Positions 54,864 to 62,770 of a DNA stretch of 64,000 nucleotides are shown piece by piece. A model generated the notes under the pieces. The model ran no database searches. It was not told where the DNA came from and saw nothing but the letters and a program-made list of their open reading frames with translations. Source of the DNA: Roseitranquillus sp963749675 (GTDB lineage: Bacteria > Pseudomonadota > Alphaproteobacteria > Rhodobacterales > Rhodobacteraceae); NCBI GenBank assembly GCA_963749675.1, contig CAVVNT010000001.1:1-64000 (forward strand). Reading direction: 5' to 3'. Both the position numbers and the translations under genes were made by a program. Position 1 is the first letter of the stretch. Every line of letters starts with the position of its first letter.

Positions 54864-56061
54864 GTGGGTCTCCTTGGTTCGGTCCGGAGGACGTGGAGCC
54901 GAACTGTGCGCTGCGGAAACGGCAGCAGGTCCCGTGACTCCGTCCGAGAGCGTGATCACTCCGCAGAGGAAGTCGTGCTGACCCGGTTCAACGTGGTGCC
55001 TGCCCGTCCAATCCTGTGAGCCGCCCGGCTTTTCGAGTGATTGTGTTCGGCATGCCCCTGATGGCTATCAAGAAAGGAGTGCCGGAAACCTTGAAACCCT
55101 AAACCCTCGAAGAAGGATTGGTCAGAGCGTGCCGGCAAGCTCAGCGAGGCCCTTTCAGCGGCGCTCCTTGTCAGGAGGTGTATACGGACGTCGGTCTCCG
55201 CGTATTGCTATCGATCGCCCCGAACGCGACCCTTCTCGCGAAAGCAGGGGACCCTCCTCTCCGCACGCTCTGTCCGGCCGCAGTTGGGTCGGCGCCGCCC
55301 CTCTCGGTCAACGTGGACGCTTCGGAACGCGCGCTTTTGCCGGACCACGAAGACTCGTGCACCTTTGTCTCTCTGGCGACGGCCTGCGGCAACTGCCGCA
55401 TGTGGGGTCGCTGTAGCCGTCACGCGCTGCCGAGGAGGAGCCGGCAGCGCGGATTGCGGCGCGGAGCTACGCCGCGATCCCGCGCGATGCGGACGGGTGA
55501 TCGAGGCCCGCCGTTTCGAGCGCATCGCGATGTGCATCCTTGAGCGCGCAGATGTCCTCAACCCAGAGGGGGTCGCAGGGCGAGGGAGCCGCAAATAGCT
55601 GCTCTCGTCGCGATCCGGGTCAGCGACGTGCGTGAGCTCGAGAAGATCGAGAAGAGCGAGAAGAGCGAGAAGAGCGAGGAGCGCCCGCTCTGTGCGCCTG
55701 CTCGGCGGAACATGGGACGTGAGATTGTCGACGAGGTGTGCCCCACGATGCCCGCCCCACGATGCCCGCCCAACAGACCAGCGGCATCGAGCGGGCCGTC
55801 GCGGCTCCGCCCGAGGAATTGTCGAACCAACGCAAGCTGGTCGGCTGGCGCCGCAGCCAGCGCTAAGTCGTTGAAGCAGTGATCGAACACCCGAACCGCG
55901 CGAACGTCGTCAATCGGCACCTGCGGGACCTCGCCCAGGAAGCCGGTCGAGGCTTGGCGCGCGCCAGCAATGATTGGCGGCTCGATTGAGGCGCTTTTGG
56001 CAGGAAGGTGCCGGGCCAATCTTCTGCTGGGGCCTTCAGCGCCTCAGTCCGTCCAACCAGT
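54864..56061. other. Long interval with remnants only
   Basis: No intact gene. One minus-strand promoter region for the Rep-like gene is expected near 54864-54960. From 55628 plus-strand frames carry sensible pieces (SGIERAVAAPPEELSNQRKL then VGWRRSQ with a stop; AVIEHPNRANVVNRHLRDLA to WRLD with a stop at 55990) that I cannot assign. They look like a decayed gene with a lysine/glutamate repeat. Confidence 0.35.
55640..55684 (+). repeat. 9-base tandem repeat, five units
   Basis: Units GAGAAGATC, GAGAAGAGC (three times) and GAGGAGCGC follow one another. Being 9 bases, the repeat keeps a frame encoding EKI/EKS triplets, so it may be a charged helix within a former gene. Confidence 0.7.
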
Positions 56062-56100
56062 TTGTTTGTCAAATGGACTTCCGCAAATTGTTTGTCAAAT
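56062..56100 (+). promoter_or_regulatory. Paired palindromes upstream of kfrA-like gene
   Basis: TTGTTTGTCAAAT occurs at 56062-56074 and 56088-56100, 26 bases apart. Each contains the palindrome TTTG-T-CAAA. Spacing near 2.5 helical turns and position 20-58 bases before the ATG suit an autoregulatory operator. Confidence 0.5.
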
Positions 56101-56119
56101 CGCATGTCAGGAGCACCCA

Positions 56120-56740
56120 ATGACGCGCACGAACAACACCGGACGCCCGACGTCCTACAGCAACGATGACCTCGCAAAAGCGGTTGCCTTCGTGGAGGCC
56201 GAGGGCGACGCACCGACGAAGTCGGCCGTGAAGGGCGTACTCTGCGGCCATCTCAAGATCTCGGATGGAATCAACGATCAGAGCCTTGAGAAGGCGCTCG
56301 ATCGCTTCCTCAAGGACCGGGCCGAGCGTCGGCTGCGTGAGCAAATCGCTGTGCTCCCGGAGGCAGTCAAGAACGGGGCGCGCGAGTCAGCGGAGGCGGT
56401 CGAGAAAGCGATCCTCGCTGCGCAGGCGCCCTTGTTCGCAGACATGCGGGAAAACGCCGCGAAGGAACTCGAGGCAGAGAAGAAGGCGCGGGCCTCCCTC
56501 GTTCGTCAGAATGACGACCTTGTCGAAGCGGCCGCGAATTCGGCCGAGGAGCAGGCGCGGCTCAGGAACGAGTTGCGCGTGCTTCGCGACGAGCGGGCCA
56601 ACTTGGAAGCGCGGCTCGAAGAGGCGAACCGGCGCATCGAGGAGCTTGAGAAGGCAGGCGATCTGCGGGTCGAGCTGGAACGCATGATCCGCGAGACGCT
56701 CGGCAGGGAGGGGATGAATAGCGCGCCTTCGGCGGCGTAG
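56120..56740 (+). CDS. KfrA-like DNA-binding coiled-coil protein
   Basis: A 206-residue protein. The N-terminal third (YSNDDLAKAVAFVEAEGDAP then TKSAVKGVLCGHLKISDGI) fits the plasmid replication-region DNA-binding N-terminal domain of KfrA. The remainder is a long alpha-helical coiled coil rich in Glu, Arg and Leu (ARLRNELRVLRDERANLEAR then LEEANRRIEELEKAG). KfrA proteins bind DNA, repress themselves and help plasmid stability. The ATG at 56120 is chosen by position of the domain. Its 3' end overlaps the convergent helicase frame. Confidence 0.7.
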   Translation: MTRTNNTGRPTSYSNDDLAKAVAFVEAEGDAPTKSAVKGVLCGHLKISDGINDQSLEKALDRFLKDRAERRLREQIAVLPEAVKNGARESAEAVEKAILAAQAPLFADMRENAAKELEAEKKARASLVRQNDDLVEAAANSAEEQARLRNELRVLRDERANLEARLEEANRRIEELEKAGDLRVELERMIRETLGREGMNSAPSAA

Positions 56741-58826
56741 AGCGTAGGCTCCGACCTGAAGCCTCGATCAGCGGTGCAAAAGAGCCATCAACTCGTCCGA
56801 CCGCGCGCTCCTTCAGATTGTCAGAATCCTCGAGGAATTCCGAATGCGGATTCACGGCGGAGAGCCACAGCCTCTCGCGCGCACGCGTGACCGCCACATA
56901 GAGCAGGTGCCGTTCCGTGTCGAAGATCTCCTTCAGGGCCCGCTCGTCGCCCGCTGCAAGGAGACGCTCCTCGCTCGGCAATACGCTTGCGTCGCAGGCC
57001 ATCACCGCCACTGCGCGGTACTCGCGGCCTTTTGCGTCGTGCATGAGACCCGCTTCTATACCAGCACTTCCGGATGCCGCTATGGCGGCCTCCGCGCGCG
57101 ACAGCTCGCGCTCCGACCGAACAAGGACCTTCACGGTCTCGGAAGAAATCCCTTGGTCGACGCAGTCTGCAAGCCACCGGCCGACGGCCACGCCTTCCTC
57201 TTCGGGTGACCTGAAGATCCCGATCCGGGGCTCCGGGCCATGAAAGACGGAGGTGATCCCGAGCCGGCGATCCTCCCCGCCGTCGGCCTCGAGCAGCCGC
57301 GGCGGGAGCAGGATGTCGGACTTGGCCCGAATCTGGTGCGATGTGCGGTAGTTGACTTTCAGGCTCCGTGAGCGGCCCTGGACGTCCACGCCGGCCGATT
57401 TCCACGGGAAAGGCGACCGGAATATGCGCTGGCCGATGTCGCCTGCAAAAAACAGGCCGTTCGGCTTTCCGCCTGCGATCGCAGCTACGAGGTGCAGTTC
57501 CGGGACCGAGATGTCCTGGGCTTCGTCGATGATCACGTGCGAGAAAGGTGGCTTGTTCATTTCTCGGGCGAGTCGGTGCATCAGTCCCGCCTCGGTTTCG
57601 AGGCCGTCTTTCTCGAGACCCTCGCGGAGGCGGGAGAAGACGCACCAGAGCTCGTCACGCCGCGAAGCCGCCATGCGGATCTTCCGGCCGAGACGAGGCA
57701 GGTGGAGATACCTCTCGCCGTCGCGCACATCCCAGGCGTCCACGACGAGGCGCCATTCATCTTCGAGGAAGCCGGGATCGATGGTGCTCTCCTCGCCGGT
57801 GGCCGCTTCGCCCAGGCGCGCTCGGATGTCATGTTCTGAGGCGATCGCGACCTCTCCGAAGTGCCGCCTGGCGAGATTCCGTGCGACGCCATTCAGGGTG
57901 TTTACGGTGATCCGCGTGGCGAGTTCGGGACGTCCGTGGGTCAAGCGTGCGAGCTTGTCTCCGAGGCCCTGCGCGAGGTCGGCCGAAAAGGTGGTGAGCA
58001 ACACACGGTTGCTTGGCGCCTCCGCTGCCAGGCGGACGGCGCGGTGCAGGGCAACAACCGTCTTGCCGGTCCCGGCGGAGCCGATGACGCGGGCGGGACC
58101 GTTGAAATCGCGGTCGACGAACTCCTGCTGTGCCGGGTGGAGGAACACCGCCCACTCGTCCCATGGGGCGTCGAGCGCCGCCGCCATCTCGGCTTCGTCC
58201 TCAATGACGCGAAAACGGCGCTGCGCGTCGGGGTGTGCAAAGCCGGCGCCGTCGGGCTCCTCGACGATGCGGACCGTCGGAGCCTCGCCGACGGCGGCGG
58301 CCAGGACGGCCTCTTGCGCCTCGTCGGGGAGGTGCGCAGCGATGTCCAGGACGGTCTCCTCCGTTGCCTGCCGCACCGTGTCGAGCCAGTCCTGCGGCAC
58401 GCCCCAGCTCAACAGGACGTCATCGGTCTCAAAGGCGAAGAGCGGAGGCCTGCGCACTGCCTCCTCGACGTAGCGCTGGGTAACGATCTCCTCGACGGTC
58501 TCTCGGATCTCGACGATCTGGGCGGCGCCGGTCCTCGGGTGGCGGTCGAGGCGGCGGCGCTCGGCCCAAGCGTAAGCGTCGTCGTGGTGGCCGACATAGG
58601 CGAGGAGGGTGTCGCCGGCCCGCTTGTGGAGGACGATGCGCAGGTCGAGATTGACGCGGGCGGACCAGAAGCCCTCGTCGCGGGCGCGGTCGATCCGGTG
58701 GAGGGAGAGGCCGGGGCTGTCGGGGTTCTGCTGGATGTCGAAGGCGGTGATCTTGGTCTGGCTCTGCTCCTGCCCGGTGAGGCGGTCGAGGGACTTGGTG
58801 AAGCTGGAGGCGATGAGGACGGTCAT
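56562..58826 (-). CDS. UvrD-like helicase with RelE-like N-terminal domain
   Basis: A 754-codon frame. Residues 1-100 (MTVLIASSFTKSLDRLTGQE, ARDEGFWSARVNLDLRIVLH, LLAYVGHHDDAYAWAERRRL) resemble a RelE/ParE toxin fold. Helicase motifs follow: Walker A GSAGTGKT, VIIDEAQD, LKVNYRTSHQIR and VAVTRARERLWLS. The helicase part seems complete by about 56810 (HSEFLEDSDNLKERAVG); the last 60 codons are antisense to kfrA and lack homology, so the true stop may be lost through an indel. The ATG overlaps the stop of an upstream truncated gene (ATGA), so it was a coupled two-gene unit. Confidence 0.75.
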   Translation of the reverse strand: MTVLIASSFTKSLDRLTGQEQSQTKITAFDIQQNPDSPGLSLHRIDRARDEGFWSARVNLDLRIVLHKRAGDTLLAYVGHHDDAYAWAERRRLDRHPRTGAAQIVEIRETVEEIVTQRYVEEAVRRPPLFAFETDDVLLSWGVPQDWLDTVRQATEETVLDIAAHLPDEAQEAVLAAAVGEAPTVRIVEEPDGAGFAHPDAQRRFRVIEDEAEMAAALDAPWDEWAVFLHPAQQEFVDRDFNGPARVIGSAGTGKTVVALHRAVRLAAEAPSNRVLLTTFSADLAQGLGDKLARLTHGRPELATRITVNTLNGVARNLARRHFGEVAIASEHDIRARLGEAATGEESTIDPGFLEDEWRLVVDAWDVRDGERYLHLPRLGRKIRMAASRRDELWCVFSRLREGLEKDGLETEAGLMHRLAREMNKPPFSHVIIDEAQDISVPELHLVAAIAGGKPNGLFFAGDIGQRIFRSPFPWKSAGVDVQGRSRSLKVNYRTSHQIRAKSDILLPPRLLEADGGEDRRLGITSVFHGPEPRIGIFRSPEEEGVAVGRWLADCVDQGISSETVKVLVRSERELSRAEAAIAASGSAGIEAGLMHDAKGREYRAVAVMACDASVLPSEERLLAAGDERALKEIFDTERHLLYVAVTRARERLWLSAVNPHSEFLEDSDNLKERAVGRVDGSFAPLIEASGRSLRSTPPKARYSSPPCRASRGSCVPARPADRLPSQAPRCAGSPLRAALPSWPARREARATRS

Positions 58827-58973
58827 GGCAGATCAGGAGAAAGGAAGGCTTGGATCTCCCCTACGTCCTCGTCGAAGACGAACCATTCGATTTCGTCGGC
58901 CGCGGATTTGAGGTCTTCGAGTGCCTCCTCGTGGACGCCTCCCGCCGGATCTTCTGGAGTGTCCGCGACATAA
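58823..58973 (-). pseudogene. 3' end of unknown gene coupled to the helicase, cut by IS copy C
   Basis: The minus frame reads YVADTPEDPAGGVHEEALED, LKSAADEIEWFVFDEDVGEI and QAFLSPDLP with a stop overlapping the helicase start by 4 bases. Only these 49 acidic codons remain; IS copy C replaces the rest. I do not recognise the family. Acidic composition and coupling to a RelE-headed helicase suggest a partner protein. Confidence 0.6.
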
Positions 58974-60262
58974 GGGCACCTCGATTTTCTACCGTTCTCG
59001 TGCCCCTCGGCGGCGCGCGTGGTCTGAAGCAGGAGGACGAGCGTCGGCTGTCGCTTTGCTGCGTCCGGATGGGCGTGGCGCTGCGGCCTTCACGCTCGGA
59101 TTTTTCTGCCTCGCGGCCTGATCTTTTTTGTTCGCGTGATGCTCACGCCGGGCACGGGTTGAGACGGCGCAGCTGGCCGAGGCGGCGCATGTTGTAGGCG
59201 AGGTTCTTCATCCCGATCTTGGCCGTCGCTCGAACCAAGCCGATGGTCCGGACCAAGGTCCCGCCCATATCGTTGGCCTGCGCGCCGAAGACGTGCTCGA
59301 CGCGGACCCGGATGCCGGATCTGGTCCGGTTGCTGCCCTTGGCCTGTTCGGTCAGCGGCTTGCCCCGCTTGCCCTTGCGGTGGATGTGGCTTTTCAGCCT
59401 CCGGGCGCGCAGCTTTGCCTCCATCTCCTCGGACCGATAGGCCGCATCCGCCCACACGCCGGAGCCGGTGTTACCCTGCATCAGCAGATGATCCACCGCC
59501 TGGCTGTCATGCCGCGCGGCATCGCTGACGTGATAGCGCCGCACCAGCTTGTGCCTACGATCCACGTTGACGTGATTCTTGTAGCCGTAATGGTTCTTGC
59601 CGTGCTTTTTCGTCCAGCGCGCGTCCAGGTCCTTTTGCGCGCGCTTCGCGGGCTTGTCCGCCCAGTCCTCGGGCACCTCGCCGTTCTTGATTGCCGCGTT
59701 CTCGTCCCGCGTGTTGTGGTTGCGCGGCACCGGCACGATGGACGCATCCAGGATTTGACCGCCGCGCGCGATGTAGCCCTGCCGCGCCAGATAGCCGTCG
59801 AACTGGCTGAACAGCTCCTCCACCTTGCCCGCCTGCGCCAGTGCCTCGCGATAGAGCCATACCGTCTTGGCGTCCGGCACCCGGTCTTCGAGGCCGAGGC
59901 CGAGGAATCGCATGAACGACAGCCGGTCGCGGACCTGATACTCGATCTGGTCGTCGGACAGGTTGTAGAGCGCGCTCAGCACCAGCGTCTTGAACATCAG
60001 CACCGCGTCCATCGGCTTGCGCCCCGCCCGGGACTTGCGCGCCGCAGCTGGCTTGCGCCAGACCCGCTCAAGGGTCGGGCGAAACTCCTCCCACGGCACA
60101 ACAGCGTCGATCTCGACCAGCGGGTCCTTCTTCGCGTCCAGGCTCGCGTAACGGTCTGTAAGATCGAAGAACCCCATCTGCGCCATCGTCACACCCTCAG
60201 TGTCGCATCATCCCGACAGACATACCGCAGCGCCACGGTCGGGACCATTTTTCGAGGCGCCC
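58974..60262 (-). mobile_element. IS5-family element (type 2), copy C
   Basis: 1289 bases (one C fewer in a C run near the left end than copies A and B). Same orientation as A. Flanks are TAA and TTC, with no target duplication. It truncates the gene upstream of the helicase. Confidence 0.9.
59143..60192 (-). CDS. IS5-family transposase, copy C
   Basis: A 349-residue DDE transposase identical in protein sequence to copy A (Arg at both positions where copy B has Gln). Intact and presumably active. Confidence 0.9.
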   Translation of the reverse strand: MTMAQMGFFDLTDRYASLDAKKDPLVEIDAVVPWEEFRPTLERVWRKPAAARKSRAGRKPMDAVLMFKTLVLSALYNLSDDQIEYQVRDRLSFMRFLGLGLEDRVPDAKTVWLYREALAQAGKVEELFSQFDGYLARQGYIARGGQILDASIVPVPRNHNTRDENAAIKNGEVPEDWADKPAKRAQKDLDARWTKKHGKNHYGYKNHVNVDRRHKLVRRYHVSDAARHDSQAVDHLLMQGNTGSGVWADAAYRSEEMEAKLRARRLKSHIHRKGKRGKPLTEQAKGSNRTRSGIRVRVEHVFGAQANDMGGTLVRTIGLVRATAKIGMKNLAYNMRRLGQLRRLNPCPA

Positions 60263-60332
60263 TTCAGAGTGTCCTTCGATTATCTGGGCGCAGCTTTAAT
60301 TCCCTCATTCGGTCCAGGAGGTGCACTAAGCG

Positions 60333-60674
60333 ATGGGCTTTAGATTTCAGCGCCGGATCAAGATCGCGCCGGGCATTCGGCCCAACGTCTCAAAGTCGGG
60401 CCTGAGCCTCACGACGGGCCTCCGTGGCGCCTCGGTGAACGTCGGGAAGAAAGGCATCTACAGCAATCTCGGAATCCCCGGCACCGGCCTATCGCGGCGC
60501 GACCGCCTCGACGCACCATTGCGCGGCAAGAAGTCGTGTAGCCCGAGTCCGCCCAACAATGAGCAGGCGGGCGGTGACCCCGTGCCAACTGCCATCGAAG
60601 GCAAGAGGTCAGGCACTGCTGCACTGGCTCTCGTAAGCATCGTCATCGGTTTCTTTGTCGCAGCGGTCTTCTGA
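60333..60674 (+). CDS. DUF4236 protein with C-terminal membrane helix
   Basis: A 113-residue protein. AGGAGGTG precedes the ATG. The N-terminus GFRFQRRIKIAPGIRPNVSK and SGLSLTTGLRGASVNVGKKG then IYSNLGIPGTGLS is a full DUF4236 domain. The C-terminus ends in one membrane helix (GTAALALVSIVIGFFVAAVF). It lies just right of IS copy C. DUF4236 proteins are often phage- or plasmid-borne; function unknown. Confidence 0.8.
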   Translation: MGFRFQRRIKIAPGIRPNVSKSGLSLTTGLRGASVNVGKKGIYSNLGIPGTGLSRRDRLDAPLRGKKSCSPSPPNNEQAGGDPVPTAIEGKRSGTAALALVSIVIGFFVAAVF

Positions 60675-60766
60675 CCACGACGGAATGAAGTTCCCTTACA
60701 ATGAGGCTTCCTCTACAAAACTCTTCGAGCTTTTCGTCGGCCGCTTTCCGTTGGGAAAGCTGCGAC

Positions 60767-61099
60767 CTACTCCGTGGCGCGGGTCAGAACGTCCTCGGCC
60801 CACTGATTGAGGCTCTTCCCGGCCAGATCGGCGGCAAGCGCCGCCTTCCGATGAACCTCGGGATCGACCCGGAACATGACCTGGCCGGAATAGGCCTTCT
60901 GCGGGTCCTTGCCGAGCTTGGCGCAGGTCTCGAGGTAGTCGTCGACCGCCTCGTGGAACGCGTCGTGCAGGCTCTTCACGGTGTCGGCATGAAAGCTCAC
61001 CGAGTCCCGAATGCCCGCGATCCGGCCCGTGAAGATCTCGTCGTCATCATCGTACTCGATGCGAGCTGCATAGCCCTTGTAGCTCATCGCGTTAGTCAT
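60767..61099 (-). CDS. hicB: HicB-type antitoxin
   Basis: A 110-residue antitoxin. The partial RNase-H-like fold reads YKGYAARIEYDDDDEIFTGR and IAGIRDSVSFHADTVKSLHD, with DDDDEIFTGRIAGI the hallmark. The C-terminal GQVMFRVDPEVHRKAALAAD then SLNQWAEDVLTRA is a ribbon-helix-helix DNA-binding part. Its ATG overlaps the toxin stop by 4 bases. It should repress the promoter at 61360-61388. Confidence 0.9.
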   Translation of the reverse strand: MTNAMSYKGYAARIEYDDDDEIFTGRIAGIRDSVSFHADTVKSLHDAFHEAVDDYLETCAKLGKDPQKAYSGQVMFRVDPEVHRKAALAADLAGKSLNQWAEDVLTRATE

Positions 61100-61350
61100 G
61101 GCCTCACCCCGATCCTGGTCAGGAAGTCGCGCGCCTCGCGCACCTGGTATCGCTTCGCCTCCTTCGCCGGATGCGGCCGGTGGAAGGTGGCGACCTCGCC
61201 GTCCTTCTCGAACCGCACCCGCGATCCGCGCCCCTCGATCAGTCTCGCGCCGGCGGCGAGAAGCAGACCTTCGATGGCGGCCCACTCGATCGTGCCGGAG
61301 ACCGGGTCTGTGAAGACGGCTGCAAGGATCTTGCGATGCTTCCTGTTCAT
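61096..61350 (-). CDS. hicA: HicA-type mRNA interferase toxin
   Basis: An 84-residue double-stranded-RNA-binding-fold ribonuclease. It reads NRKHRKILAAVFTDPVSGTI, LLLAAGARLIEGRGSRVRFE and EVATFHRPHPAKEAKRYQVR; the catalytic His is in FHRPHP. HicA usually has GSH at the GRGSR position, here Arg-Gly-Ser-Arg, a common variant in the longer HicA group. Toxin-first order and overlap are normal. Confidence 0.9.
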   Translation of the reverse strand: MNRKHRKILAAVFTDPVSGTIEWAAIEGLLLAAGARLIEGRGSRVRFEKDGEVATFHRPHPAKEAKRYQVREARDFLTRIGVRP

Positions 61351-61359
61351 CCGGCCTCT

Positions 61360-61388
61360 AGCATAATTGTGCTTGCAATATATGCAAG
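61360..61388 (-). promoter_or_regulatory. hicAB promoter and operator
   Basis: Minus-strand -35 TTGCAT (61382-61387) and -10 TATGCT (61360-61365), 16 bases apart. A perfect palindrome CTTGCA-N5-TGCAAG (61372-61388) covers the -35 and spacer, a fitting HicB site. Confidence 0.6.
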
Positions 61389-61559
61389 CGGCTAGGCGAG
61401 CAGTCGCTGTGCACCGGAGCAGGCGTTCGCCCTGCGGCGCGGCCGAGATATTCGCAGTGGGTAGCGCTTGTCTCGGAGAACGAGAGCAGGTGCGGACCCG
61501 CGGACCCAAAGTGCGGACCCCGATTTCTGCTCTGACGCTAGCGAATTGCCGCGCTGCCG

Positions 61560-61569
61560 CCCCCCCCCC
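61560..61569 (+). repeat. C10 homopolymer
   Basis: Ten consecutive C residues, followed within 50 bases by two G6 runs. The rest of 61389-61660 holds no gene. Confidence 0.8.
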
Positions 61570-61674
61570 GCATACGTCGGTCGCCGCGGAGGAACCGAGG
61601 CGCCGGGGGGCGGGGGGCGATGCCCCCTGATCGGTGGCGTCGCTTCGTGCGATCTTTCCATGATCCTAACGGCA

Positions 61675-61945
61675 TGTCATCCACGCGCTGCGGGCCAAGC
61701 CGTTTCGCCGTAGGCGAACCTCTGGTTCGACGGCGCTGCCCGGCCTCGTCTATCGCGACCAGCTCTTCCCCCGCGACGCCTATCGCCGCCTCTACGACGT
61801 CGCCAAGGCCGCGCTGCCGGAGAGAGCTGCCTGCAAGCTCGTCGTCGCGGCGCTGGCGCTGGCCCACGAGCGCGGCTGCGAGGCCGATCTCGCGACCGCC
61901 ATCGACGTCGAGCCCGATGCCGAGCTCAGCGCCCGCTTCGCACCG
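61675..61945 (+). mobile_element. IS21-family IstA C-terminal fragment
   Basis: Reads ALPGLVYRDQLFPRDAYRRL, YDVAKAALPERAACKLVVAA and LALAHERGCEADLATAID, the conserved end of the IstA transposase. The upstream catalytic core is absent. Confidence 0.75.
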
Positions 61946-62246
61946 GATCCTCGACGACCTCGCCTACGTCACCAAGGACCAGGCCGAAACCAGCGTGCTC
62001 TTCGAGCTGATCAGCGCCCGTTACGAGCGCCGATCCCTCCTGATCACCGCCAACCAGCCCTTCGGAGAATGGAACCGGATCTTCCCCGATCCCGCCATGA
62101 CGCTCGCCGCCGTCGATCGTCTCGTGCACCACGCCACGATCTTCGAGCTCAATGTCGAGAGCTACCGGCGCCGCACCGCCGTCGAACGCCGGAAGGGACC
62201 CGGCCGGCCGCCAACCCGCGCGACACCCAACACGCTCGCCGACTGA
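61946..62246 (+). mobile_element. IS21-family IstB C-terminal fragment
   Basis: Reads RILDDLAYVTKDQAETSVLF, ELISARYERRSLLITANQPF and GEWNRIFPDPAMTLAAVDRL then VHHATIFELNVESYRRRTA. This is the last third of IstB. It joins the IstA end directly, so an internal deletion removed the IstA stop and the IstB Walker A. Confidence 0.8.
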
Positions 62247-62545
62247 CGCTCGCATTTCTTGGACGCCTCCGGGACGATGTCCTGGCCTACATGTCGTTCC
62301 CTCGCGAGCATTGGGCCCAGATCGCGAGCACGAACCCCCTCGAACGGGTGAAGCGCGAGATCAAACGACGAGCCGACGTCATCGGCATCTTTCCGAACGA
62401 CGAAGCCATCGTCCGGCTCGTCGGTGCGCTGATGCTCGAGACCAACGACGAATGGGCCGTGGCGCGGCGCTACATGCCAATGCCGCGAGAGCGGCTTAGT
62501 CCATCCGCCCACACCGACGATCTTGTGCGGCGCCCCGGCGATTAG
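62246..62545 (+). mobile_element. IS256-family transposase C-terminal fragment
   Basis: Reads LTLAFLGRLRDDVLAYMSFP, REHWAQIASTNPLERVKREI, KRRADVIGIFPNDEAIVRLV and LETNDEWAVARRYMPMPRER, the end of a mutator-type transposase with its last catalytic Glu in LERVKREIKRR. It directly follows the IstB end. Its last 35 bases recur at 17636-17670. Confidence 0.8.
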
Positions 62546-62770
62546 CGAATGGGCGCTTCGGATGGGGCGGTGTTCACGCAGCCGTCACAACTCTCGTCGG
62601 ACCGAGGGCGACTGTTCCGGCGTCAAGCTCCGCTGGAGCGAGAGCGAACAGCTCCGCGGTCGTGAAACTGCTACTGCCATCCTCGGAGGAGGCAGTTCGG
62701 GCACCGCTGCCGGCGAGGATGATGCTTCAACGGCCCTCTGCATGTATCGCCTGTCAGTTCGGAGGGCGGA
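62546..62770. other. Intergenic, no gene recognised
   Basis: 225 bases between the IS256 fragment and the TRAP permease stop. No credible frame or hairpin noticed. Confidence 0.4.

Noticed and set aside
55640..55684. Possible CRISPR or iteron array
   Set aside because: Units are 9 bases with no spacers, and they encode a charged repeat in frame; neither a CRISPR nor a typical iteron set.
49208..60262. Target-site duplications for IS5 copies B and C
   Set aside because: Flanking bases do not match on the two sides for either copy at lengths 2-9; recombination explains this better.
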